Source: Bacillus sp. FJAT-22090 (GTDB lineage: Bacteria > Bacillota > Bacilli > Bacillales_A > Planococcaceae). From it: a stretch of 64,000 bases of DNA. Below are positions 44,092-52,034 of the stretch, in pieces. Within the stretch, counting starts at the first letter, position 1. Each line of letters opens with the position of its first letter. The notes under the pieces are model-generated. The model ran no database searches, was not told the origin of the DNA, and saw only the letters and a program-made list of their open reading frames with translations. A program made the translations under genes and the position numbers. The stretch is taken from the NCBI RefSeq assembly GCF_001278755.1, contig NZ_CP012601.1, forward strand, positions 2,728,001 through 2,792,000, written 5' to 3'.

Positions 44092-45132
44092 TCAAGAAGG
44101 TAAGTTTTTATTGTTATTAGCTAAAAATTCAGCATATTTAATTGTGTTTTTTGCTACATCTAATTCTCCGTTAAATATTACAGGGATTCCTGGTCTCCAG
44201 TTTACTTCAAACAACCATATTCTTTGATTTTCATCCATTCCAACGTCTATTCCTAGTTCATCTAGATAAAATTCATCATATAAAGAATCAAAGTGAGTTG
44301 CAAAACTTACTGAAAAGTACTCAAGTGTTTTTTTTACATCGAACCATTCATTGTCAAACTCTATTTGCAAAAAAGGATCCGGAAAAGCAGTAAAACCTCC
44401 GTTACCTAAATTTGAGGTTATGCTACCCAAAGCTCCTATACGAGGGTAAATGGATGTGGTTACCCACTCACCATCTCCATTCTTTTGGACATGCAATCGA
44501 AAGTCTAAGACCTGGCCCGATTTTATTTTACTTGATATAAATTTTTGAATGATATATTCTTCTTCCTCTATTTTAAGTAATACAAGGTCTATTAAATCCT
44601 GTTTACTACAAATCGTGGTTTTTCCGGAATCATTTATAATAAACGTATTGGCATTTTCTTTTTCAATAAAAAGAATTCCAGATCCTCTACTCCCAGAAAC
44701 AGGTTTGATAATAACTTGCTCATGCAATTCAATCATATCAAGTAAGTCTTTTTCCTTCTTTAATTGGACTGTCGGAATTAAATAGTGCTTAAAATCTTTT
44801 CCTTTCTTAATTCTGTTTTGCACGTCAGATTTATTACCTATGGAATGACTTGTAAATGGAATTCTTTCAGATAAATAATCAACGATTAGTTCTGCTTTGT
44901 CAGTTAAAGGAAAACTTGCATTATAAATGGCATCAGGAAAAGGATATTCCTTTTCAATCCATTTACCATTTTCATAGTATTTCCCTAAAATTTTTTCGTT
45001 CTTAATATCAACTTTCCCAGGCGTAAAGTAAAAAAAATCTACACCTTCTGCTTTTGCTACTACAGCATATGCATATGCCTTTTTTACTTTCTCGGGTTCT
45101 GCTCTATGATGCAGCATACCAATTAAGGTCAT
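44092..45132 (-). CDS. YheC/YheD-family ATP-grasp, spore-coat associated
   Basis: A 346-residue ATP-grasp-fold protein. It begins LIGMLHHRAEPEKVKKAYAYA (split: LIGMLHHRAEPEKV and KKAYAYA) and has DAIYNASFP, the nucleotide-binding IIKPVSGSRGSGILFIE, DFRLHVQKNGDGEW, and a metal-site end DVGMDENQRIWLFEVNWRPG. The YheC/YheD family is known from endospore-coat-associated proteins of Bacillus. ATP-grasp enzymes join a carboxylate to an amine or thiol; the substrate is unknown. It is the last of three minus-strand genes with an ATP-grasp and a CotZ-like coat protein upstream, supporting a coat role. Confidence 0.87.
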   Translation of the reverse strand: MTLIGMLHHRAEPEKVKKAYAYAVVAKAEGVDFFYFTPGKVDIKNEKILGKYYENGKWIEKEYPFPDAIYNASFPLTDKAELIVDYLSERIPFTSHSIGNKSDVQNRIKKGKDFKHYLIPTVQLKKEKDLLDMIELHEQVIIKPVSGSRGSGILFIEKENANTFIINDSGKTTICSKQDLIDLVLLKIEEEEYIIQKFISSKIKSGQVLDFRLHVQKNGDGEWVTTSIYPRIGALGSITSNLGNGGFTAFPDPFLQIEFDNEWFDVKKTLEYFSVSFATHFDSLYDEFYLDELGIDVGMDENQRIWLFEVNWRPGIPVIFNGELDVAKNTIKYAEFLANNNKNLPS

Positions 45133-45181
45133 TTAATTCCCAACTCCCTTTTCTCTTTTTTATTAATAATTTAATTATCAC

Positions 45182-45622
45182 TTACCATTTATCTCCAATA
45201 TTAATACTTAATCTATTTACTAATTTCGGATCGATACACTGAACGCTACAAAAGTTTTGTAAGGATGCACTCACAATAATCTTCGTTTTTTCCAGTCGAT
45301 AAGGAATACGCATCGTGTCTAGATAATTACCTTCTACGTCCATGGGACATAATAACGATAGGTAAACAAGCTTGTTGACTATATCTTCAATCCGAAAGAA
45401 ACGTGTTCTAAACTCAGTTTGGGATGAGGAGGTTGTTCCGTAGGCTAAATAAGGTTCGTATGTCGTGGTTGTAAACAACACAATTGGAATAGTTTCATGC
45501 AGGATACCTTTGAATATTACTAGCTTAGCCTTGTTTTGTGTCTCATAAATTGTTTTTAAAATAGATTCAAGATTATTGAGAGAATCGTCTATTTTTATTT
45601 TATCTTGCTCCTTTTCACCCAT
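45182..45622 (-). CDS. CotY/CotZ-like spore coat protein
   Basis: A 146-residue protein. HETIPIVLFTTT, FRTRFFRIEDI, YRLEKTKIIVSASLQNFCSVQ and CIDPKLVNRLS line up with the conserved core of CotY, CotZ and ExsY of Bacillus, crust and exosporium proteins that assemble through cysteines. This copy keeps only three Cys (LCP and FCSVQC), far fewer than the Cys-rich relatives, so it may assemble differently. The ATG at 45622 has GGGAGTG eight bases upstream. It lies 17 bases after the ATP-grasp gene and 49 before the YheC/D-type gene. Recognition is by motif memory, but several blocks agree. Confidence 0.78.
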   Translation of the reverse strand: MGEKEQDKIKIDDSLNNLESILKTIYETQNKAKLVIFKGILHETIPIVLFTTTTYEPYLAYGTTSSSQTEFRTRFFRIEDIVNKLVYLSLLCPMDVEGNYLDTMRIPYRLEKTKIIVSASLQNFCSVQCIDPKLVNRLSINIGDKW

Positions 45623-45639
45623 CACACATTCACTCCCTT

Positions 45640-46857
45640 CTATACAGGTTCAATATAAAAACGGATTTCCTTTGCAGCATCTTTAGCAAGACTAATGGCT
45701 TGTTCCTTATCAACTGAAGAGGCTAAGATATATCCATATCGATCTCCCATTGATAAAGGTGGATGAAGTAGTTTCCCTTTTTTAGGCTTTATAAAGACCT
45801 CTTCTATACCAGGTAGCCCTGAACAGCGTTTTCTACCTGTTACTTTTATTAGAGTACCAGTAGAATCACTCGTTAAATATTGAGCAAACACAAACCTTTT
45901 AATCTTCCTATTAAAATTAGGCTCTTGTCCTAAAAATATCTTTATTGTTTCTTCAACTAAATTAAATCCATACGCTATCTCAATTATTCTATTCATCGCT
46001 CCTCCTGATATGCGCGGATTTATCTCGATTAACTTCCATTCATTATTAACTAAACGCATTTCTAAATGACAGGACCCATTATCCATACTAAATCGCTCTA
46101 AAATAGAACAAACTGTTTCATAAATTTTGTTATGGAAGTTTGTATCCATTTCTGCCAACAGACAATAACCAGTAACAATAAAACGCTCAAAAAGCTTAAT
46201 TTCTTGTTCAAGAACTGCTATGATGTGAACTTCGCCATCGTACACACAAGCCTCGATTAAGTATTGAGGACCCTCTAAATATTCCTCAATTAAAATTTCA
46301 TCGCATCCTTTCTCTATTAACTTATTTATACACTGAGTAAATTGTTTTACATCTTTGACTAATAAAACATCTTTAGATCCTGTGGAAATTGGAGATTTTA
46401 CAATTAGGGGAAAACGATTTTTTTGATTTGCAATAAACGTTTCTAGGGATTCCCCTTTTTTATATGTTTCAAAGTACGGAGATGCAGAGAGACCTTTCAA
46501 TAGTTCTCGTGTCAATACTTTGTCTTCCATTTTTTCTAATGGTTCTGGGGGAACTTTGGTTATATTTAATTCCTTAGATAATTTTGCAGCTACATGGACA
46601 AATGGATCAATAAAGCTTAAAATAGCTTCAATTTTTTTACCTTGTTCTTGGACTTTTCCTATACATGATTTTAATAAATTATAATTAGTTAAATCTGTTA
46701 AAACCATTTGGTGAACCTCGGGGAAATCATGTCTGTTTTCTAGAAAAACTTCTCTATCGGTTAGTAACACAGTGAAAAAACCTAGCCTTGCAGCCGCTCT
46801 TAGTGCTTCTCTGCTTGATCCAGATTTATTACTTCCGACAAATATGATTGTCTTCAT
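45640..46857 (-). CDS. ATP-grasp domain protein in spore-coat cluster
   Basis: A 405-residue enzyme: N-terminal pre-ATP-grasp Rossmann part (TIIFVGSNKSGSSREALRAA), ATP-binding RFPLIVKSPISTGSKDVLLV, ILIEEYLEGPQYLIEACV, and the metal-ligand end KLIEINPRISGGAMNRIIE. The last block is typical of carboxylate-amine ligases such as those making dipeptides or alanyl/poly-amino-acid products. It is the promoter-proximal gene of the coat cluster. The product might be a small peptide or a modification of coat protein; nothing in the sequence fixes which. Confidence 0.82.
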   Translation of the reverse strand: MKTIIFVGSNKSGSSREALRAAARLGFFTVLLTDREVFLENRHDFPEVHQMVLTDLTNYNLLKSCIGKVQEQGKKIEAILSFIDPFVHVAAKLSKELNITKVPPEPLEKMEDKVLTRELLKGLSASPYFETYKKGESLETFIANQKNRFPLIVKSPISTGSKDVLLVKDVKQFTQCINKLIEKGCDEILIEEYLEGPQYLIEACVYDGEVHIIAVLEQEIKLFERFIVTGYCLLAEMDTNFHNKIYETVCSILERFSMDNGSCHLEMRLVNNEWKLIEINPRISGGAMNRIIEIAYGFNLVEETIKIFLGQEPNFNRKIKRFVFAQYLTSDSTGTLIKVTGRKRCSGLPGIEEVFIKPKKGKLLHPPLSMGDRYGYILASSVDKEQAISLAKDAAKEIRFYIEPV

Positions 46858-47036
46858 AATTTATTTTCATCAACCTTTCAATTGCTTTTAGGCAAATATT
46901 TAATCTTCCCAATATAGTATTCAAACTTAAATTATTATGATTGGGACGATGATTCAGATAAACACATAGTTTTTTTTATGAAATATTTACCCTGCCTGAA
47001 AATGAAAAGGTCTTGAATATTGGTGTATGTTTATTT

Positions 47037-47398
47037 TGTGGATAACGTTATCAACAATACATTCCCTATTAAACAGACGTTAATAGAGAATAAATATAAT
47101 TAATTAACACCTTATCCACAAATATTTGTGGATAAGGTGTTAATTATTTCAGTAAAATCTATTAAATAGATTCTTATTTAGGATAAATGCATAAGAATAC
47201 GAATGGAAATATATATTTTTTGTATTTATACATAAAAAAGCACACAAAATTCATATTTTCAGTTAAAATGTTTCGACAAAATTCGATGTTTTCCACTACT
47301 GTGGATAAAGTTATACACATTATCCCAAGCGTAAACTATACCCTTTCATTAAATATAAACAAGTTAATAACAGTTTATCCACTTTTATCTGTGGATAA
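47037..47398. promoter_or_regulatory. DnaA-box cluster upstream of sda
   Basis: The gene-free stretch 46858-47520 contains eight DnaA boxes. Perfect TTATCCACA or its complement is at 47037-47045(-), 47112-47120(+), 47127-47135(-), 47300-47308(-) and 47390-47398(-). One-mismatch boxes are at 47048-47056(+), 47311-47319(+, TTATACACA) and 47375-47383(+). They form four inverted pairs with start-to-start spacings 11, 15, 11 and 15. B. subtilis sda is known to be activated by DnaA through upstream boxes, so regulation of the sda gene just downstream is the simplest reading. It is not oriC: no dnaA or dnaN is adjacent. Confidence 0.93.
47101..47146. repeat. 46-bp perfect palindrome holding two DnaA boxes
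   Basis: A 23+23 bp perfect palindrome centred at 47123/47124. Its arms include AACACC-TTATCCACA-AAT and the complement. It could extrude as a cruciform or form an RNA hairpin. Confidence 0.9.
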
Positions 47399-47520
47399 AC
47401 GAACGGTTGTTCCAAACTAATCTTTTTGGTAGATTTATAGTAGATTAATTAATCTAACAAAAAGGTTTAAGTTACATAAAATGGTGGTACTTTTATCAAA
47501 TTATAGGAGGTGGATTTAAG

Positions 47521-47661
47521 GTGAGTAAGATGTCGGATGAATTATTAATAGAATCTTATGTTGCAGCAAAGGAACTCAAGCTATCTCCAGACTTTATATT
47601 CTTATTAGAAATGGAAATTCGCCGTCGTTCTCTAGTGATTGAACAATTAATTCTAAAATGA
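47521..47661 (+). CDS. sda: Sporulation checkpoint inhibitor Sda
   Basis: A 46-residue protein starting at GTG with AGGAGGTGG upstream. [16 protein letters not shown] and [15 protein letters not shown] match B. subtilis Sda ([12 protein letters not shown]......DFI.L...EI.RRSL) over the helical hairpin. Sda binds the dimerisation domain of KinA-type kinases and blocks the Spo0A phosphorelay when replication is active or DNA is damaged. The upstream DnaA-box cluster gives the replication link. Two KinB-like kinases are encoded 30 kb to the left; whether Sda acts on them is open. The gene is too short to stand out by ORF length. Confidence 0.93.
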   Translation: MSKMSDELLIESYVAAKELKLSPDFIFLLEMEIRRRSLVIEQLILK

Positions 47662-47777
47662 TTGATCTCATCTCTTTAACTTTTAAGTTCACTTACAGTT
47701 GCTTGCCCTTCTGAAGTAAAGTGCCGTTTTAGACGCATTTTAGACATATGTATGGAGATAGGAGAAAAATCAGAGGT

Positions 47778-47813
47778 AAAGTGAAACTATTTTCACTTTA
47801 TATCGTATATAAT
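47778..47813 (+). promoter_or_regulatory. Promoter with overlapping inverted repeat
   Basis: AAAGTGAAA (47778-47786) and TTTCACTTT (47791-47799) form a perfect inverted repeat directly upstream of TATAAT (47808-47813). They cover the -35 position of the next gene, as a repressor site would. The -35 itself is poor. Confidence 0.55.
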
Positions 47814-47873
47814 AGATGTAAGATGATAATCTCTTATAAAAAATCTCACATTCCATATTGGAGGGTATATAAA

Positions 47874-48320
47874 TTGAAAAAACTAGTAGCAGCTTTGCTT
47901 ACAGCAACACTTGTATTTTCATCAGTTGGTAGCTTTGTATTCAATGATCAATCAACGACTGCTGAGGCTAAATCTTATAAATCTGGAAAGAAAAGCTTCA
48001 ACACGAATAATAATAGTACTAACAACAATTCTAATATTCAAAAGAAACAACAAGATTCTACTACTGCAACAAACAAATCAAATACGACTACTAACAATAA
48101 AGGTGGCTTTTTCTCAGGTGGTCTTATGAAAGGTTTATTTGTTGGAGGGATTGCTGGATTACTCTTTGGTAGCATGTTTGCTAATATGGGTGCATTAGGC
48201 TCTCTTCTTGGTTTCGCTATCAATGCTGCAGCGATCATTTTTATCGTCGTTGTTATTCGTAAAATCTTTGACATCTTTAAAAAGAAAAAACAAGAGGAAG
48301 CTAACTCATGGAGAAGCTAA
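47874..48320 (+). CDS. Secreted/membrane small protein with Asn/Thr-rich linker
   Basis: A 148-residue protein from TTG at 47874 with GGAGGG eight bases upstream; the longer frame would include the promoter. Signal peptide to TTAEAKSYKSGKKSF, then an Asn/Ser/Thr-rich linker, a Gly-rich hydrophobic part (GGFFSGGLMKGLFVGGIAGL), a second transmembrane helix and a basic tail (IFKKKKQEE). It resembles Bacillus proteins annotated as small Tim44-like or 'SXGKRSF' proteins; real function unknown. It overlaps the next gene by 13 bases, so the two are cotranscribed. Confidence 0.78.
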   Translation: MKKLVAALLTATLVFSSVGSFVFNDQSTTAEAKSYKSGKKSFNTNNNSTNNNSNIQKKQQDSTTATNKSNTTTNNKGGFFSGGLMKGLFVGGIAGLLFGSMFANMGALGSLLGFAINAAAIIFIVVVIRKIFDIFKKKKQEEANSWRS

Positions 48321-48598
48321 TCATTCCGGAGCAAAATATTATAAATGCGGTTTGCGTTTATATTTCACGTAAAAAGAATGTAGAAGTGGAAGAAATCGAA
48401 GTAGAATTAATGTATGACGATGAAAATGGATTTTCAGCCGAAGCATATATTAAAGGAGAAACTGAAGTTCTTACTACATTCAACTTAATCGAAGCTTTGC
48501 GTCAAAGTATGGAGGAATTTCTAAATATAGATCCAATCTCCGCTGGAATAGAGCTTATATTAGATGACGAAGAAGGTATTATTGCTGCAATACATTAA
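48308..48598 (+). CDS. DUF2653 family protein (YxcD-like)
   Basis: A 96-residue acidic cytoplasmic protein: MEKLIIPEQNIINAVCVYIS, VEEIEVELMYDDENGFSAEA and IEALRQSMEEFLNIDP. These fit the YxcD/DUF2653 family, function unknown. It starts inside the preceding membrane-protein gene, which implies translational coupling and a possible functional link with it. A strong terminator follows. Confidence 0.8.
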   Translation: MEKLIIPEQNIINAVCVYISRKKNVEVEEIEVELMYDDENGFSAEAYIKGETEVLTTFNLIEALRQSMEEFLNIDPISAGIELILDDEEGIIAAIH

Positions 48599-48611
48599 AT
48601 AATAATAGATT

Positions 48612-48645
48612 AGACCAAGTCACTTGCTGATTTGGTCTTTTTTTT
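48612..48645 (+). terminator. Intrinsic terminator
   Basis: AGACCAA and TTGGTCT stem followed by eight T, after the DUF2653 gene. Confidence 0.9.
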
Positions 48646-48706
48646 ACCTATCTAATTAATGATAAAATAGTAATAATATTGGTCATAATACAAGGAGATG
48701 ATAAAC

Positions 48707-49472
48707 TTGGTAATACATTATCTTGAATATGGGGATAAAAATGCTCCATTAATAGTCTTCCTACATGGTGGTGGAGTTAGTGGTTGGATGTGGGATGAGC
48801 AAGTCCGTTATTTCAAAAAGTACCATTGTTTAGTTCCAGATTTACCTGCACAAGGTATTAGTAATAGTGAGACTAACTTTTCTATTAAAGGTAGTGCTGA
48901 AAAACTAAATGAATTAATTGAAGAGAAAGCAAAGGATAAAGAAATTATTGTTACCGGTTTTTCTTTAGGAGCTCAAGTACTGATCGAGATGCTAAGTTTA
49001 AAGCCTAACTTAATTGATTATGCAATTATAAATAGTGCCTTAGTTAGACCAAGTACAGTCGCCAAATCATTAATTAGCCCTTCCATTCGATTAACTTTCC
49101 CATTAATAAAAAATAAAGCATTTTCTAAATTCCAATCAAGAACTTTATATATCAGAGAAGACCAATTTGAAAAGTATTATACAGAAAGCACTCAAATGAA
49201 GAAAGAAACGCTTATACAGATTTTAGAAGAGAATATGTCCTATAAAATACCACATAATTTTAACAAGGTTAAATCAAAGATATTAGTTACTGTTGGCGAA
49301 AAAGAAAAAATCAGCAGTTGACCTCGTAAAAAGTAACCCTCATTGCAATGGTTTAATTATTCCAAATGTAGGTCATGGCATACCAATAGCTGACCCGGAT
49401 TATTTTAATAATCTACTTGAAAATTGGATTACTTATGAAAGAACACCAATAGACAGTATAAAAATAACATAA
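48707..49472 (+). pseudogene. Alpha/beta hydrolase, frameshifted
   Basis: Starts at TTG 48707 (AAGGAG eight bases upstream) and encodes VIHYLEYGDKNAPLIVFLHGGG, the HGGG oxyanion region, PDLPAQGIS, and nucleophile elbow VTGFSLGAQ. The reading frame stops at 49321, but the missing C-terminal part continues in the +1 frame from 49311 (SAVDLVKSNPHCNG, then NVGHGIPIADPDYF with the catalytic His) to 49472. The break falls in a run of six A at 49305-49310, so one extra A explains it. It may be a recent mutation, a sequencing error or transcriptional slippage; all other features are of a normal hydrolase. Confidence 0.85.
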
Positions 49473-49501
49473 AACAACCGGTGGTAATTTACCCACCGGC
49501 T
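49473..49501 (-). terminator. Terminator of the SASP gene
   Basis: On the minus strand CCGGTGG...CCACCGG is followed by TTGTTTT, eight bases after the SASP stop. Confidence 0.8.
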
Positions 49502-49508
49502 TAATTAA

Positions 49509-49718
49509 TTATTGTTGGTTGTTTTGAAAACCGCTCATTTGTGATTGGGCTTGAGCTACTAGTCGCTTAGTAATTTCTCCGCCAACGGAACCGTTAGCAC
49601 GCGATGAAGCTTCTCCTCCAAGTTGTACACCGAATTCTTGAGCAATTTCATATTTCATTTGGTTAAGAGCTTGTTCCACTCCTGGTACTAGAAGTTGATT
49701 ACGATTTGAATTTGCCAT
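49509..49718 (-). CDS. Alpha/beta-type small acid-soluble spore protein
   Basis: A 69-residue DNA-coating spore protein. [23 protein letters not shown] contains the germination-protease site (E-F/A region; written as [14 protein letters not shown] and YEIAQEFGV), and [18 protein letters not shown] is the second conserved DNA-binding block. SASPs saturate spore DNA and protect it from UV and heat. The ATG at 49718 follows GGGAGGTG. A SigG promoter lies upstream, consistent with forespore expression. Confidence 0.97.
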   Translation of the reverse strand: MANSNRNQLLVPGVEQALNQMKYEIAQEFGVQLGGEASSRANGSVGGEITKRLVAQAQSQMSGFQNNQQ

Positions 49719-49740
49719 GTTATTCACCTCCCTGTGAGAA

Positions 49741-49770
49741 TAGATTGTGTAAATTTGAAACGATTATGCA
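49741..49770 (-). promoter_or_regulatory. SigG-type promoter of the SASP gene
   Basis: On the minus strand TGCATA (49765-49770), 17-base spacer, CAATCTA (49741-49747), close to the forespore consensus TGAATA/CATACTA. Confidence 0.8.
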
Positions 49771-49861
49771 AAAAAAGTTGAAGGTGAAATTTGACAATGA
49801 GTATTTGACTTTTTAGAAATAGGTGCTGAGTAATATGGTTTTACTCAGCACCCCTAAATTA

Positions 49862-50653
49862 TTACTTTTCAAATATTTGATGAATAACATCATGTGCTTT
49901 GCTGTTATTTAGATTTTTGTAAATACAACTTGCTGGAGTATCTCTTATGCTTTCGGAGAAAGCATTGGCCATTTCAGCTTCCCCAGCTACATGGAATTCG
50001 CGCCATCCTCTTTTTTTCTTCAATTGCTCGAGAGTCGTACTCATTCCTTTGAAGAAACTGTTTTTATTCACCTTATATTTCGGATCTAGCACAGCACTTT
50101 TACTATCCGCCACTGGACGTCTACCCTGTGCGTCCATTTTTTTCATTTCTCCCCACACTTCAGAAACTGGATCGTATTTAAACGTCAAATCATCTCGCAC
50201 GAATCCCATTGCAGTATCTAAAATGCGAACTTCCCCAAAGCTAGGCATGATAATTCCTGCTTCTGGATATGCTTTATACATATACTCTAACTGTTCAATC
50301 ATAGGATGGTTTTCCCAATAAAAACTTGTTTTCACTGGAACTTGAACATAATGGACAGACCATAGATCATCAGCAGCACTTGCAAAAATGACTACTCCTT
50401 TTCGCATTTCCTGTTGATTGTCTTCCAATTCATTTATAATTTTTTTCTTTATTTTATTAAAAGCTTTTTTTTCATTTTCATCTGAGCCCTCTAAATACTC
50501 ACCAAGTCTCTTCAGACCACTCTTTAAATGGATTTTCCAACCGCCATTTAATTGTTGCGGATCACCTGGATTGGTGTTTAAATAAACACTCAATACACAC
50601 CGATCACTACAGCTATACTCTTTTAATGCCTGAAGTTCCTTGTTAATTGTCAT
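49862..50653 (-). CDS. Release-factor-1-like protein of the baeRF/VLRF1 group
   Basis: A 263-residue soluble protein. CVLSVYLNTNPGDPQQLNGGWKI (split: CVLSVYLNTNPGD and LNGGWKI), MRKGVVIFASAADDLW and YEAGIIMPSFGEVRILD-like PEAGIIMPSFGEVRILD resemble the bacterial homologues of archaeo-eukaryotic release factor 1 (baeRF, VLRF1-type). Some of these rescue stalled ribosomes by cutting peptidyl-tRNA. Which subfamily it belongs to, and whether it has the catalytic Gln loop, I cannot settle by eye. It is a single gene with a good ribosome site. Confidence 0.6.
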   Translation of the reverse strand: MTINKELQALKEYSCSDRCVLSVYLNTNPGDPQQLNGGWKIHLKSGLKRLGEYLEGSDENEKKAFNKIKKKIINELEDNQQEMRKGVVIFASAADDLWSVHYVQVPVKTSFYWENHPMIEQLEYMYKAYPEAGIIMPSFGEVRILDTAMGFVRDDLTFKYDPVSEVWGEMKKMDAQGRRPVADSKSAVLDPKYKVNKNSFFKGMSTTLEQLKKKRGWREFHVAGEAEMANAFSESIRDTPASCIYKNLNNSKAHDVIHQIFEK

Positions 50654-50757
50654 TTTTTATCCTCCTTTTTTTTGCACAACTTTAGCTTTCCCCTCAAATG
50701 GTCTAGATAATACGACAGAGAAGTGTTATGTTTTGGATGGAATTTTTACTTATATAA

Positions 50758-50790
50758 TAAAAAAAATCAACCAAAATAAATTGGCCGATT
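50758..50790 (-). terminator. Terminator of the transporter-amidohydrolase operon
   Basis: On the minus strand AATC..CCAA and TTGG..GATT pair and are followed by eight T. Confidence 0.8.
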
Positions 50791-50806
50791 CCATTAAAAC
50801 AGTATA

Positions 50807-52033
50807 TTAAAGTACTTTTCGATCTATCACTTTTTTCCCTAAATAAAAAACTTTTTTTATTTTTTCTACGTCCGTTATTTCCAAACCAGGAATACCTTCT
50901 GCAACAAGGAAATTTGCATCCAACCCTTTTTCTAAACGCCCAAATTGATGATCTTTCCCTAATATTTTTGCTGGATTGTCGGTAATTAAGGCTAAAATTT
51001 CATTTTCATTATGGTGGTTATTCTTTAAAAGCTGCATGGATGGATGTGCGATCAACATTAAAACTTCTGGTCCCCTCAAAGATAAATTTTCAAAAGGCAA
51101 CCACGAAGTTCCTAAATATGGCGGAAGATATGCATCAGTCGAAATAGAGACAGGAATATTTTTACTTACCATTCGAAGAATTTCATTAGGAGAATTTGGA
51201 CATAAATGAGTACCACCCATTGGAGTTGCCACAATGTCCTTCCCTTTTTGTGAAACTTTTTCTAATTGTATGTCAGATATTCCATGTGCATGATGCAAAA
51301 CATCTACCCCTGCCTCTAACGCTAGTTCAATTCCTTCCTCTCCAGCTACATGGGCTCCAATTTTTTTATTTAAACTGTGATATATTTCTGTAATCTGTTT
51401 CATTTCTTCTAGAGAATAAATAACTTCCCCAGCTTTTGGTACTTCTTCTTTTGTAAAATTAGCAGGTGTTGCATTGATAAAAATGTTCTCCCCTGGATAT
51501 TCACTCTCTAAAGCAATTTTCTTCACTAATGACGGATTAATTAAATCCTCTTTTTGAATACTTTGAGATTTTGTTACGAATGAAAAATGCGCTAAATTTT
51601 CAAAACCTATAGATATACTCGTTGTAGCAAATGAAACATTTATTGGCAACCCATGAACTGCCTGTTGATAATCTTCTTTTGAAAAGTCACAAAACGGGTT
51701 TCCACAAATCTGTTCACCTATCGCAGTAATCCCAGAGGAAATTGCATGTAATAGAATACTCTTGGCTGCTAGAAAGTGCGTTTCGGATGTAATCGGATAA
51801 AGTGAACTTGGAGCAAATTCCAATAAATGTGTATGACAATCCACCAATGCTGGCGTAATTATATAGTTTGAAAAATCAATAACTGGAATAGATGGATATC
51901 GTACTCGAAAATCTTCCCATAATCCAACATCTAAAATTTTTCCATCCTTAATAACCATTGCACCACTCATTAAAGTTCCAAGTTTACTAACAGTGACAAT
52001 TTTTTGACCTCGAATGATGTAACAATTATTCAT
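50807..52033 (-). CDS. Amidohydrolase family protein (imidazolonepropionase-like)
   Basis: A 408-residue metal-dependent hydrolase. ITPALVDCHTHLLEFAPSS holds the first HxH metal site, followed by IGAHVAGEEGIELALEAGVDVLHHAHG (split: IGAHVAGEEGI and DVLHHAHG) and ISTDAYLPPY with the catalytic Asp; the C-terminal DNPAKILGKDHQFGRLEKGLDANF (split: DNPAKILG and GRLEKGLDANF) is the shared beta-sandwich closure. It resembles HutI/prolidase-type members. It starts one base after the stop of the transporter gene, so the transporter probably supplies or exports its substrate or product. Confidence 0.85.
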   Translation of the reverse strand: MNNCYIIRGQKIVTVSKLGTLMSGAMVIKDGKILDVGLWEDFRVRYPSIPVIDFSNYIITPALVDCHTHLLEFAPSSLYPITSETHFLAAKSILLHAISSGITAIGEQICGNPFCDFSKEDYQQAVHGLPINVSFATTSISIGFENLAHFSFVTKSQSIQKEDLINPSLVKKIALESEYPGENIFINATPANFTKEEVPKAGEVIYSLEEMKQITEIYHSLNKKIGAHVAGEEGIELALEAGVDVLHHAHGISDIQLEKVSQKGKDIVATPMGGTHLCPNSPNEILRMVSKNIPVSISTDAYLPPYLGTSWLPFENLSLRGPEVLMLIAHPSMQLLKNNHHNENEILALITDNPAKILGKDHQFGRLEKGLDANFLVAEGIPGLEITDVEKIKKVFYLGKKVIDRKVL

Positions 52034-52034
52034 A

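Noticed and set aside
47037-47398. Chromosomal origin oriC
   Set aside because: DnaA boxes are abundant, but no dnaA, dnaN or rpmH lies near and sda follows. A DnaA-box regulatory cluster is the better reading.
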